This document shows, one piece after another, positions 11,628 to 23,463 of a stretch of 64,000 nt of DNA; the stretch's first letter is position 1; every line of letters begins with the position of its first letter. The stretch is taken from positions 203,344,690-203,408,689 of the forward strand of contig CP136069.1 of the NCBI GenBank assembly GCA_032622095.1. The letters run 5' to 3'. Under the pieces are notes generated by a model that saw only the letters and a list, made by a program, of their open reading frames with translations, was not told the origin of the DNA and did no database searches. Made by a program: the position numbers and the translations under genes. The stretch comes from Siphonodentalium dalli (taxonomy: Eukaryota > Mollusca > Scaphopoda > Gadilida > Siphonodentaliidae).

Positions 11628-12652
11628 CTAGAAGGTGACCCGACTTCGTCCGGGCTTTGACATTGAATTGACCATTTTGAAGGTCAAGGTCAGGTGGGGT
11701 CACGATTTGACCCGTCCAAAACACTCCCTGGAAACAATTACCACTATGGTCCACTAAGTATCAAATTTTGTCAAAATCCGTCTGGCAATTTTCCAACACC
11801 AACACCCCAAAAATTATGGAAATTGGGCAAGCGGATACCGGGAAATCGGCCCAGCGGATACCGAGATACCCTATGTATCAAATTTCGTCCGTAAAAATCC
11901 GCCAGTTTTACCCGATTTGATTTCCACTAAAGTATGTACACGCGCCTCATATACACACGCTCATTAATTATCAAGCTTCAACGTAAAGATAAATTAGCAT
12001 TGTGTGGTAAATTTTAACTAATTATTTTCTCGCAGTCAAAGTTGAACAATTTCGATGTTGTTGACATTGACGGCGTGGGGCCACCGGTAGATTCCATTTC
12101 GCAACAACGAAGTATCATTTCAGCTAAATGGATTCTTGGATGAGATTCCAGACCCGCGGGGTAAATGTAAACAGCTTGAGCCTATGCGTGGTGTGAATAT
12201 ACAAAAAATAAATCTATCGACAATAGACCTAAGAATATTAGCTGTAACAAAATTTATATATCAGAAATTGTAATAAATGATATATTTTGGGATAGATGCA
12301 CGATTTTTAATAGCCTGCAAATTGACAATATATATTGTAAATGTTATAATTTTGGGAAAAATACACGATGCGTAATTGCATGCCTGCAAATTGCTAACGT
12401 TCGTCGACGTATGAATATAGAGTTATCCTCCCTGCATCGCAGTGCTAAATCCGGCGTGATAGCACTGCGGATCCCGAGATATGAGTTTTGAAGGTCAAGG
12501 TCACGTCGCACGGGCAAATCAATAAGCCTATGTTAACCCCCGGCCGAAAATACCCCCACGTACTAAGTTTCATCGAAATCGGGTCGGTCGTTTTTGAGTT
12601 CATCGATTACACACACACACACACACCCTCACACACACACACACACACACAC

Positions 12653-12693
<41 letters not shown>

Positions 12694-12714
12694 TCTTTCA
12701 AAATATATAATAGA
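11628..12714 (-). mobile_element. Helitron-like element H3
   Basis: The third member of the head-to-tail array. The 3' half (11628-12000 on the plus strand) resembles H1. The 5' end contains a long (CA)n tract and then AATATATAATAGA at 12702-12714. About 480 bp in the middle (12000-12480) is unlike the other copies and may be an insertion or captured host DNA. Confidence 0.8.
12605..12691. repeat. (CA)n microsatellite in H3
   Basis: ACAC tract interrupted twice by CCT. It lies where all members of this Helitron family carry a shorter (CA/GT)n run just inside the 5' terminus. Confidence 0.95.
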
Positions 12715-12729
12715 TGACTGTGGGATAAT

Positions 12730-12822
12730 GGGTGGCTATCGCTTTCCACGATATGACTCTCGGACATGACCTCTCTATTGATTAACATATCCTTGAGTTA
12801 TTGTGGAAAGCGATAGCCACCC
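12730..12822. repeat. Central hairpin of foldback copy 1; loop holds the satellite monomer
   Basis: Perfect 20-bp stem GGGTGGCTATCGCTTTCCAC (12730-12749) and its complement (12803-12822) around a 53-nt loop. Positions 12762-12794, read on the minus strand, are a 33-bp sequence that aligns without gaps to the satellite monomer at 59985-64000, differing at a few positions. The same stem half occurs at 36083-36101 and 59957-59976. Confidence 0.9.
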
Positions 12823-14262
12823 AGGGTACACATGTACAACCCACTCCATGTGTACATAAACACCACACAAATGACAACATAATCACACACTTTATACACG
12901 TACACCTGATCATACAGCCATACTTGGTCATACCCGTACATTCCACAAATGAAGATACAGCCACGAGTCACCATGCATGAACACCAGGTATACACCTACA
13001 CCCGACACATGACCATATAGTCACTCTATGTATACATATTCACTACATTCACGATCATACAGTCACTCATTGTATAAATATTCACCTCACCATGGACCAT
13101 ACAGCCACTACATTTATACCTATTCGCCATACCCATGACCATAGAGTAAATCCAGGTATACATATGCACATCACCAATGGTGAGCCCTTCCAGATATACC
13201 AATACCCACACATACGACCACTCATAAGTTCTATACTTGCCATACTCATACACGCCATCCATGATCATACATCTACTCTCCATACACCACAAATGATAAC
13301 ACATCCACAACATATATAAATATACGTCCCACAGTTACCAACAAGGCACTCCCTATATACCCACACATCATTCATGACCATACAATAACTCCCTGTATAC
13401 ATATTATCCTCATCTATGATCATAGAGTAACTCCCTGGCTGCCATCTTGGCTTCCACCCTGTAGCCAGTTGATAAATTGTTATCACAATGGGCCAGAATA
13501 CCCACATATCATGATTCATCTCAGTTCCGTCTCAAAGTGCTGCCCATTTCCTTTCAATAATATGGCCAGAATCACAAAAGAGGTTACCCGCAAAATTCCA
13601 TACTGCAACCATACGGAACTGAGACAAACATAATAGAACGTAGTTGTCAGTTAATTAACTAACACGTACAATAACCAAGTGAGTCACAATTGGCTACCGT
13701 TTTCGGATAACGCAGAGAAAAATGTTCGGGATATGTTAACTTTTTACTTTTTACAAATTTGGTTGCCATTTTGGAAGCCATCTTGAGCAATTTAGTCTAT
13801 AAATACCGTAGTGTGACACATTTAAGATAGACCAAAACAATAAACACCTTTGATACCAAAGATAGTTGCATTTTACTTGAACAAATGGTCGAACCCTGAA
13901 AAGTGAATTTTTGCCGATATTTATGTCAAGTTTGTGAGAGAAAAATCCAATATTTCTGGTGATGTCAGTGGTGACAATAGTAAAAATTATCCATGGTGCA
14001 TCAGATATGTTAGTATGCAGTGTATAGAATACAGATTAGCCAAATGTATATATCAACCACAACTTGTAAGCGATTGCAGGACACCCTGGGGCAATATTTA
14101 CCATTTTCCATATTTTGGCGGCCATTTTCGCAGCCATTTTGAGCCAATGTAAGATTTTTTATTCCAGAGAGTTGGAATATTCACAGGTAATGATATGCCT
14201 CACTTACATTACAATGTTCTTTTCATTTCTTGTTGAAATATGACTAGAATCCCAATTGCCAG
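12823..14262 (-). mobile_element. Foldback element copy 1, right arm
   Basis: Inverted counterpart of 7594-10108. It starts with inverted minisatellite (to about 13435), then TGAGACGGAACT/CCATTTTGGAAGCCATCTTGAGC, and ends near AGAATCCCAATTG (compare 7594-7606). The outer 560 bp of the left arm have no counterpart here, so the right end is truncated at about 14262. Confidence 0.75.
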
Positions 14263-14432
14263 TGAAAGGATTTGCGTGCCCACCCGAAGGGCGGCACGAG
14301 GACGGTGATGGGCTCATCCGAAGATCGCCCTTACGCCCTGTCTTGAATATTCTTTTGTCTTGTATCTTCATCAGTCAGACCGCGGATCGGGTGGAGAAGT
14401 CTTGAGGCCGGGATTGGTCAGCGTCGTAGGTG

Positions 14433-14540
14433 TCTTGAATCTTGTCTTGAATCTTGACTTGGTCTTTGCCTTGTACTTTTGCCTTGATATATGCCTTGAT
14501 CTTTGCCTTGGTCTTTGCCTTTGCCTTGACCTTGTCTCGG
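14433..14540. repeat. Short minisatellite GCCTTGATCTTT
   Basis: Imperfect 12-bp (6-bp sub-periodic) units GCCTTGATCTTT/GCCTTGGTCTTT. The minus strand reads as a Lys/Ala/Gln-rich frame (KAKAKTKAK), which is a repeat artefact. Confidence 0.8.
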
Positions 14541-14599
14541 CATCTTGGAAAATGCGGGACGATCCAGCGATGATGCTGGAGTTTCTGTTGGTTGTCCAC

Positions 14600-14818
14600 G
14601 CCCGGGACTTTCCAATGGAGGCACTGGACTGCGGGCCGCTAAGAGAGTACGGGGCGGTCCAGTGATTCCACTGGACTGCGTGTTCTCTTCTGTTATCGCC
14701 CGGGACGGTCCAACACTCCTTATTGAACTGCGGGATACGGGATGGTCTAGCATAGTCTGCTGGACTGCGTATCCTGAACCCGGGACGGTCCAATAAGCCT
14801 ACTGGACTGCGGGTCTTT
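14600..14818. repeat. Imperfect ~45-bp repeats with GGTCCA...TGGACTGCGGG
   Basis: ACTGGACTGCG or a close variant recurs at about 14622, 14669, 14724, 14759 and 14802, paired with upstream CGGGACGGTCCA, so each unit can form a short hairpin. GC-rich compared with its surroundings. It abuts the end of the LINE reading frame and may be its 3' UTR. Confidence 0.6.
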
Positions 14819-16125
14819 TCAACCACAGAGAAGTTGTTTGCGTTGTAAACACTCCCTCATGATGTCACTACCGTCCATTCTCGCCAGTGTACTTTCCGCC
14901 AGTTCGCGTAGGCGCTCTCTGATGGGTTCCACTTTAGCGATGGTATGCAGACCTACAATACGGGTGTGATACGGTGCTTGCAGTGCCATTATCAGGCCTT
15001 TGTTTTGGACCAACTGAAGCATTTGGATCGCGTGATTTGATGCCAAGTTGGTAACCACCGATGCGTATATTCCATGATTGGTCTTACAAACGTTTTGAAG
15101 ACTCTAAGCAGCGTGGCCATGCTAGCGCCAAAGGAAGTTCCCCTCAGCCGTCTGAGAAGATTAACTCGTTGCATGGCCCTCGTGGCTGTCTGCTTAACAT
15201 GGGTTTGCATGGTGAGTTTGGTGTCCAAGGTGACGCCTAGGAAGGTCACCTCTTTTGCGGCAACCAAGTCAATGCCATTGACATTGAGTTTGACCACCGA
15301 CTTGCTTCGTCGTTTCGAAAATAGGGCGAATTGTGTTTTGTTCGCATTGAGCTTAATGCGCCATTTCGATCACCACCTGTCCAGGTCACCGAGGGCCCGC
15401 CTCAGTCTGAGCTCCACATACTTTTTACTGCATTGGTGATCCACAGACCCAAGTCATCAGCGAACTGCGACAGTAACTGTTGCACTTGGTGCCTCGGGTC
15501 TATTTCAATGTCATTGACATAGACAATGTAGAGCAGTGGGCTTAAAACTTACCCTTGTGGTGTACCAGCGTTCAGTGGAACAGAGTCCGACGATTCTCTG
15601 TCCACCCTCACCTTTATTGAGCGGTCGGTGAGGAAAGATGAGAGGAGCCTTACAAGTTTGACCGGGAAGCCATACTTGTGTAACTTGTACCGGAGGCCGT
15701 TGTGCCAGACGCTGTCGAACGCTTTTTCAACGTCAAGTAGCACTGTACCAGTTACCCAGTTTTTGTGGAAGCCACTGCGTATGTCCTCCACAAGGCGGTA
15801 GAGGTGTTCTACCCCTTCGCATCCGTTTCGATATGCCCTCTGCCATTTGTTGAAGAATGACTTCTCCTCCAGATGGTTTCGGAGTCGTGATGCAATGATT
15901 GCTTCGAATAGCTTGCCGATGCAGCTAAGAGGACTGATTGGTCTGTAGTTGCCAGGGTATTTAAGATATTTGCCATTTTTGAGTATTACAATGCCGATTG
16001 CCTCTTTCCAGGCAACTGGAAAGTAGCCAATCTTCAGGCAGGTATTGTACAGATTGGTGATATAAGAAAAGAGTTCAGCTGGGGCTTCTTTGAGTACCCT
16101 GTATGGAATTCCAAATGAAGCCATG
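14819..16125 (-). pseudogene. Jockey-like LINE reverse transcriptase, 5'-truncated and broken
   Basis: The minus strand encodes the fingers-palm of a non-LTR reverse transcriptase: NYRPISPLSCIGKLFE, then LLDVEKAFDSVWHNGLRYKL (catalytic D), then NAGTPQG. A TAA stop (about 15552) follows exactly where families read S in QGSVLSP, and the frame continues VLSPLLYIVYVNDI and QFADDLGLW (the FADD active-site box, about 15440-15475) before another stop. Two further frames (15297-14992 and 15058-14819) hold the thumb and C-terminal region, with FLGVTLD and IMRECLQRKQLL. The endonuclease and the start of the RT are missing. Motif spelling (DVEKAFD.VWH.GL.YKL) fits the Jockey group. Nonsense and frameshift changes show it is dead. 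Confidence 0.85.
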
Positions 16126-17948
16126 CGGAATTAGGTCCCCATAGTGTGAATTTGGTGATGCTAGCCCGCTGTGCTGGATAGCGCCACTAAATTCACCCTC
16201 TGGGAACCTCATTCTGCAAATGACAGGGGGGGGCCGAATTTTTTTGGAAAAAAATGTTAAAAGTAAAAACTCCTTACCTACCATATTTTTTTCAGGGGCA
16301 TGTTCCCTCAAACACTAGCTATATTATTTTTTAGGCCTCACCTATTTGCCTGTTGTTACTTGTGACCTGGAAAAGTGTTGAAAAGACTATGAAGCTGGTA
16401 TACTGTGATAGTCTTGACACCTTATGTTGATTATTAGTTCTCTTGATTGCATAACCGGATGTAAACCCGTTCCCACCAAACAATCCTAACCCCATTTGAA
16501 CCCTAGAGCTATCTGAAGTATTTTTGTATTGATCTACACCGTGAACTAGACAATTTTCAATATAAAAACTGCCAAGCAAGCTGAAACAGACACAATAAAA
16601 AAAAATTCCGCGCAAAAAAAATCAATGAAAATTTTGGGACATTAGTTCAATATACAGCTTTTTCATCGAAATTATTTTTATTTTGTTCGACCAACCCCCC
16701 ATTTCCCCATACCGAAGAATGTCAATTGCAACAGTTTCGTGATGTGGCTAAGACATATGCGCTTGCGTTTTGGAATTAAGCAATCAACAGACAATCTGAT
16801 AATTCGAGCGTGGGTACAAGTCGCACATACTATGTAATTGTCTGTGGTTCAATGCGCGAATGTTGCTTCGTTGATTTATTGGTAAGACAACCCAAGCGCA
16901 GTGTTTTAGCCATTAAGAGCCATCAAAAGAACAAAAGAGACAAGAAAACCATAGTCAGAAATGGTAACGCCACCAAGATTATGGTATTACATATAAATAG
17001 AAATTATAAAAAATACATAAAATATTTTGATAACAATTGCGTTTAAACAAGTAATCCTTCAAATTATTACTAACAAAGTAAACGACTGTGGGGTCACTCA
17101 ACAGATTATAAAGACTTGGACATAGTATACTGTAAATACTAAAATTTAAATGAAATAATTAAAAGATAAAATTTAGCAAGTAGTAAAAGTTAATTTTCTC
17201 ATTTTTGTTTTGGTTAAATAAAGCAATAATTTAAATGTAACATTTGGTTTAAAAAAAAATGATTGACCGTGGCTCTTCCAATAATTGCGCGACTGACCTG
17301 GTCAATTGTTCTTAAGAAGTTGTTTTGAGAATTAATATGGAGGGAAATAGTTGTGGCTGTGGCTTCGCAAGTAATTACCTTGGTGACGTGATGTTAACAA
17401 ATCTGAACTCCAGTTAACCAAGGACGCTTCATACCAAATATAAGGTGAATTATTAATTCTTTAGAAGTTGTTTTAAGATTTACTATGGAGGGAAAGAATT
17501 GTGGTGCTGGCTTCGCAACTATTTGACCTCATTGTAATAAATATTAGTCACTCAGGCAATAGATGTATCTATTCTGTATATTAACTTATTGGGTCTTACG
17601 TGTCTTGAGATGTCTAAATAGTTTTCGATGGACAGATCGCGCAAGGGACCCACGCCAATCTTCTCTGTTGGGATTCCAATTGTTGGCTCATTAAATAGGC
17701 ACATATGCTTAAGATACAGTCGCACGCTCCCGTAAGTCGGGTTTTGATTCCAGTTAATGAAAATATCATTGAAATAATCGGTTTCCCCCAATAAACATCC
17801 ATATATTGAATATACATGTTTTGGAGCAGAATTAGGCAGTCCATATTGGACGCCATCATGGAATTTATTTTGTTTTGTTTTAATTTTCACACATAATTAT
17901 TAGTTATATGGATGGAGTTCTCATTAAACCTCACATCCTTGTATTGGT
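16126..17948. other. No gene recognised; one diverged ~145-bp duplication
   Basis: 17313-17420 and 17459-17545 are diverged direct copies (AGAAGTTGTTTT...TATGGAGGGAAA...GTGGCTTCGCAA). A 112-aa open frame on the minus strand at 17890-17552 has no recognisable motif. The rest is AT-rich and featureless. Confidence 0.5.
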
Positions 17949-17950
17949 TA

Positions 17951-18079
17951 CAGTAATACCCAAAGTAATTGACCACTTAAACACATCAGAATTATTGGTA
18001 ATTTTTCAGGATTTGAAATCCTGAAAATTTACCAATAATTTTGCTGTGGTCAAGTGGTCAATTACTTTGGACATTACTG
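17951..18079. mobile_element. Palindromic Tc1/mariner-type MITE, unit 1
   Basis: Near-perfect palindrome flanked by TA on both sides. The ends CAGTAATACCCAAAGTAATT and their complement meet at a short loop around 18012. CAGT ends and TA target duplication are typical of Tc1/mariner. Essentially all of the element is inverted repeat, with no interior. Confidence 0.8.
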
Positions 18080-18125
18080 TATGAGGATTGAGTTATCATT
18101 AAACCTCAAATCCTTATATTGGTTA

Positions 18126-18250
18126 CAGTAATGCCCAAAGTAATTGACCACTTAACCACAGCAGAATTATGTATTTTTTCAGCATTTACAATCCTCAAAT
18201 TACCCATTATTCTGCTGTGGTTAAGTGGTCAATTGCTTTGAACATTACTG
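18126..18250. mobile_element. Palindromic MITE, unit 2
   Basis: Second copy, 175 bp downstream of the first, with the same TA flanks. The 46 bp between copies (GATTGAGTTATCATTAAACC...) are also repeated, so the array expanded by tandem duplication and not by three independent insertions. Confidence 0.8.
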
Positions 18251-18296
18251 TATGATGATTGAGTTATCATTAAACCTCAAATCCTTATATTGGTTA

Positions 18297-18425
18297 CAGT
18301 AATGCCCAAAGTAATTGACCCTTTAACCACAGCATAATTATATGTAATTTTTCAGGATTTAGAATCATGAAAAAATACACACAATTTTGCTGTGGTTAAG
18401 TGATGAATTACTTTGGACATTACTG
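18297..18425. mobile_element. Palindromic MITE, unit 3
   Basis: Third copy, 171 bp downstream of the second. Its two arms have diverged more than those of unit 1 (for example ATTCATGAAAAAATACACAC on the right). Confidence 0.8.
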
Positions 18426-18427
18426 TA

Positions 18428-19961
18428 TGTAGATGGAGTTAAACCTCACATCAGTGTGTTGGGGATTTGGACCTTGACTTTGGACCTTTGGTTTTTAACG
18501 CAACAAATGCGCGTACACCTTATACACAAATTTTTTATGTAACCAGAGTTTTTCTTGGATAAGATGAGTTTGAAGCCTGCTTACATTTAAAAATGTTGTC
18601 AGTTTTGTATTGTCTGCAGCGGATCTCGACGCGTTGAAGCAAAAATTACAAAAGATAAAATGTGTATGTGACGAGACTATAATACAAATGAAAAAATAAA
18701 TTGAGGGAGGGGTGGGCGATACAGGGAACTAAGGGTTGAACCGATATAAATTTGTAGAGCAATAACGACCAATGTTGACATATTAATGATATTATGCATA
18801 TCAACTCTACTGTTGCAACAAGGCTATAAAATAGGGGGGTGTCAGAATCTTAGTCATCTCTATATAGTGCCAGAATAGTCATTTATGAGGTTCTATAAGA
18901 TGTTGGGTTGGTTATATGGACTCGGAGAAAAAAGGGGTTTGTACCGATGAAGTTGATGAACTGACATAAATTAGTGGATCGATGTTGCCATGTAATGCAT
19001 CGTGATCGACTGTACTAAAGCAGCAATTATATAAAATTGGGGGGGGGGGATGAAATTATCTCTATAGTTGGCACCAGGATTATATAGAAAGGAATAGCAA
19101 TTGATATACATATACGGCATACTATAGTAATACCATAGACATATAAGTACAAGTATCACGAGATAAAATATTACGTAACATGACTATATACCGATGAAAG
19201 AAATAAATAAATTGGACCGGGATTAGAGGTTGGGTTGGTTATATGTGGATAATTGGATATGGAATTCATACCGATGAAACGATACAAATTAGTGGAGCGA
19301 TAAAGACACTTAGTCAGGCTACGCGGGGGAAATAGGGGTTGATACGATAGACCGAAATAAATTTGTCGAGTGATAATGACCAATGTTGACGTATAAAGTA
19401 ACGCGACTGTACTGTCACACAATTATCAGGTAGAACCGGTCAAATATGACAGGGTACAGCACGTAATTATTTCCTAGATCGAAGAAATGATTTTTTTTTT
19501 CGATGATAAAATTTAACATGGGATAATTTGCCATTAAAATCGATTTATGTCTATAAAACTGTCATTTTTCAAAATTTTGAGCTGAAACTTGGTGTGTATG
19601 TGTATAATACTACTATATTCTTAAAATGACAGAGTTCAGCGCGTAATTATGTTTTAGATGGAAGAAATTGAATTTGTTTTCGATAACAAATTTACAGCGT
19701 GTACGGCCTACGGGTCATTGAGTATGCTCAATTTTTGTAAACAAACTTTTGTCAATAGCCGTTTTGGTCAAACTAAACCTTCTTCGACCGGGACAGCAGA
19801 TCCGAATAGTAGCTAAGATGTATTTAGATAGAATTATCAAAAGAATATGACCGATCAGGGTACATTTTAACAGAATAGAGTGGAGAAATCTTGGTGATAA
19901 TTCCAGAAAATAAAGATGTAGGAGAATCACAATTAAACTTCCCACAATGCACTTCACTAAA
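18428..19961. other. Non-coding; diverged repeats
   Basis: Degenerate copies of an ACCGATAAATTTGT.GAG.GATAA.GACCAATGTTGAC-type unit at about 18740, 18945, 19270 and 19345. A second pair is CAG.(G/A)CGTAATTAT.T..TAGAT.GAAGAAAT at 19456 and 19637. No gene seen. Confidence 0.5.
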
Positions 19962-20424
19962 CCAGGGGTTCTCAATAGGTTACACATTATTTTCAGTCTA
20001 TCAGATAATTTATATTTTCAACAACAAGTGACTTTAAGTTTACAATTTCAGCCTGTCCTGACTCTATCGATACGATTTAACACATTTTCAAAAACGTATT
20101 ATACACCGGTGGCGTTAACTTTACAATTTAAGCATCTACGTGATTCTATCGGTACGATTGAGTAAGGTACAAACAAGAATACATCAGGGGCTCCCAATGG
20201 GTTATATATTATTTTCAGTCTATCAAATTATTTATATTTTCAACAACATATTATTACACCGGTGACTTTAAGTTTACAATTTCAGCCTGTCCTGACTCAA
20301 TCGATAGGGTTTATCATATTTTCATAAACATATTATACACCGGTGGCGTTAACGTTACAATTTCGGCATCTACGTGATTCTATCGGTACGATTGAGTAAG
20401 GTACACAAAATCTCCAAGAATACA
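19962..20424. repeat. Tandem duplication, two ~220-240 bp copies
   Basis: Copies 19962-20183 and 20184-20424 share GGGGTTCTCAATAGGTTA-like starts, TTATATTTTCAACAACA, TTTCAGCCTGTCCTGACTC and CTACGTGATTCTATCGGTAC. The shared TATTATACACCGGTGGCGTTAA word also repeats within each copy. Confidence 0.85.
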
Positions 20425-21934
20425 TTCGCCCTGTACACCACACAATATCAAACTCACAGAAGCTAGAAACACCACAGGTGGCGTAATAAATAAAGTGAGT
20501 AGATGGGCGCGAAGCTCCCGGGATGGTCGAAAAGATCGAGTGATCTTCTCCTTCACCCCTACAAAAGAAAGTAAGGTCTGTATCGTCTAAATACATCACG
20601 CGCAGCTAACGTCCGTACAACAAAAGCGTCATCACCTGGTTTTTATTACACGACTCCATGTGCTTGGAGCGATTAGTAATATGTGTACATTGGTGTTTAT
20701 TTCGTGTAGTGTCAATGACAGACGCTTTGCGTTGTAATAAAAACAACTTGTGAGTGGAGATCATGGAAACACCTTAAGTGACTGAGGTTTTTATTGCGAG
20801 TCAAATTTCCAAATGAACTTCTTTCATTTGAAGTTTGATCCGTATCAATTCCAACATTTTACAAAACCATGAATCGATCTTTCCAACAAGCCGCAATTAA
20901 AAAATTATAATTGCATAGTCACCAGGATATACTTATTGTCTTCCTGCGAATTTAAGATATGCACCAGATACCAATAGGTATAGATAAAACTATATAAGCA
21001 CAAACTCGCGAATAAATAAAACTACCGATCGCGTTCAGATATCGTATTGCCCATTTCCGCTATATGTTACATTGTAATACACCGCAAATTTGTTTTGTCC
21101 ATTCCAAATGATATGTTGGGTGGACCCAATGTACTTATTTCCATAGCAACCGTTTCAAATTTGATCACTGACATCATAACATTTCTGTCAACGTCAGTAG
21201 ACTTTAGAAGATTGTCGTATGTTGAAATATACATGGGTAACTAAGCTATTATTGCCGAAAAAGGCAACCACATAAATTAATTATACCTGTTGTATTATAG
21301 CATGTAATTCGATTCTGTCCTATGGCGGCAGTTACAAAACATATCTTCAATCTATGCAGAAATTTAAAACGTTGTTCTGTGATCAGGGACGTGGATATAG
21401 TGTCTCCGCTGGGGGGGGGGGGGGTGTGTCCTCCTTGGAATTTTCAACTGAACCCACCCACTTGATCCACACAAATATTTGGGTCTGGTCCAACCATTTT
21501 TGATGGAGATATGTCCCTTTTCGACTCAAATGTGACATGTGGATCATAATAATACGAAAATGGTTTGGTTCAATGAATGTTATCTGATTTATGCCCCTTT
21601 TTGACTCAGAATTTCGTTTTTAATTTTTGGTGTATGGGACGGGAACTTAATTTAGTCATACATTTTTAACCTCTCTGTTAAACTTTCCACCCAGCTACTC
21701 AAGGTCTCATGGGAGCATGATTCTCTCAGTCCATATCCATACTGCTATGTACATGTACTCCATGATAGCACGGTCTTTGTCACACCCCATATCTTTTGAT
21801 CTAGATTGTACATCCCTTCAGTCCGTGGTATTTTTTCTCAATGTTATCAAAACTTGACTGTTAATATGGCGAGAGTCCGTTGGCGGGAGTCATCGTGTGG
21901 CAAAAACCTATATAACAGCGCCTTTAGTGATGGA
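20425..21934. other. No gene seen; G14 run
   Basis: AT-rich, with a 14-nt G run at 21411-21424 and no supported feature. Two short inverted GTTTTTATTACA words (20639 and 20735) could be a tiny foldback, but I would not call it. Confidence 0.4.
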
Positions 21935-22540
21935 TTCTGACAATTTTTGAAAGATTTTCGATGAAAAATATGGCCGCCGGCAGCTATCTTGGATTTCACT
22001 CTTTGCATGACTAAATCCTTTGGCACACCACACAGACCATATCCCTCATCCGATCAACACAAAACTTTATAACTATCTTCGGGGTGACCTCTAGATGGGA
22101 GCCATTTTTTGCAAAATCCGTTAAAAAACATGACCGTCAGCAGCTATCTTGGATTTCAAATTTGAATCCATTTCCGCACACTGCAACCCGCATTTATTAT
22201 ATATCTTTTATGTTAACTGATCATTGGAGCAATGGAATATGCCATTATGTGGGTCGCTGGCCCTTCCGATCTCTCAAAGTTTTAATTTTACATAATGCGG
22301 TATAAAATTTCACCGCAGATTGACTCAAAATGACCACCAAGATGCCAGGGGAGTATAAATATTGCCCCAGCCCGCCGTGTAATCAGTTACAGGTTTTGGT
22401 TGATACTATAAGACATTATTGACTTATATGCCTTATACATTGAATACTAACGTTGCTGATACACCTTGGTTAATAGTTACTATTTTAACCACTGACATTA
22501 CCAGAACTAATGCAGTTTTCTCTCACAAAGTTAATATATG
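21935..22540 (+). mobile_element. Foldback family fragment, copy 2 (outer left arm)
   Basis: Matches the outer and middle left arm of copy 1 (7480-7900): GTTAACTGATCATTGGAGCAAT, CATAATGCGGTATAAAATTTCA, and ACTAACGTTGCTGATACACC all recur in order. Interrupted on the right by the LINE tail at 22552. A relic of the arm minisatellite (GGAAGGTATGAATGGTCGTG) appears beyond it at about 22959-23010. Confidence 0.7.
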
Positions 22541-22551
22541 ATTATGAATGA

Positions 22552-22880
22552 TGTATATATATATATACCTTTATTTCCTCCGCAAACGGAGAGTTTAAAC
22601 ATTATGCATCATACACAAGATTAGTGTTTCAACATAGTTGATAACAAATAAACATCAATATATCACATGGCTTTATACACAAAATATGCGCAATACAAAT
22701 TCAATGAGGTATAAGCATTACACCTGTAGGCCTCGTGTATTTCTGATTTCACGAAACACTTCAACTGGATAATTATACGAGTATCTGTCGAATGGAGCGA
22801 GACTGAGTTGTCTGCGATATAGCTTTATTTTCGTTATAAAGTACATGTGTATATCATGTTTAGTTAGATGCTACTAAATA
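22552..22880 (-). mobile_element. LINE 3' end (5'-truncated)
   Basis: On the minus strand the sequence ends with hairpin CTCCGTTTGCGGAG, then GAAATAAAGG and a (TA)n tail (22552-22568). A terminal stem followed by a simple repeat is a common non-LTR retrotransposon 3' end. No reverse transcriptase remains. It separates foldback copy 2 from its minisatellite relic. The 5' limit is approximate. Confidence 0.55.
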
Positions 22881-23120
22881 CAAATTAATTATGTATATAT
22901 TGTTTCTGTCTTCGAGCAGAGCGGTTCGTGAGCGGTTTACAAGTGATCCATGCAAGTCTGGAAGGTATGAATGGTCGTGTGTAGGGTATTTGTATACCTG
23001 GAAGAGCTGTATCACAGTGGATCAACGGACACAAACGAAAACCGGAAGTCGTAGAGTTCGAGGCGATGAATTTGTGTTACCAAAGTTTGCACACACTTTC
23101 TGACACCGTTTTTTGTTCTA

Positions 23121-23463
23121 ATAAACACATTTAGACACCAATTTTGAACAGTTTAAGGTAAGTGAATATTTCGTCACTAATATTCGACCCGCGCGATCAG
23201 TTAGAATCAGTTGTCAGTGCTTTATCGCGGAAAAATATGCAATTTAATCATCGCCGCACGACGATTTCTTCCACGAAATATCCAAGAAAATGTCAATTTT
23301 CACAATTATCTCAACCACTTTTCGCCACAACCATTATACCGATCGAAGCGCCTGTCCTCCTCCCACAAATACATATATTGAGTATTGTCATGGAATGTCT
23401 CAGTATTCCAAATTTCCAATTTATACACAGGTACCCGCTTCGAAATTACTGTCCGGTTAGTCC
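23121..23463 (+). repeat. Inverted repeat, left arm
   Basis: Pairs with 24356-24655 and, after removal of a 9-kb insertion, with 33641-33685. Shared words include TCGTCACTAATATTCGACCC and AATGTCAATTTTCACAATTA. A 169-aa frame through this arm (23162-23671) is interrupted in the partner arm and has no known motif. Confidence 0.85.

Noticed and set aside
14371-14826. 151-codon and overlapping minus-strand frames rich in Lys, Arg and Gln
   Set aside because: They translate the 12-bp and ~45-bp tandem repeats, with three overlapping frames open at once.
17552-17890. 112-codon minus-strand frame
   Set aside because: Some protein-like stretches, but no motif, an overlapping 81-codon frame on the same strand, and no convincing splice context.
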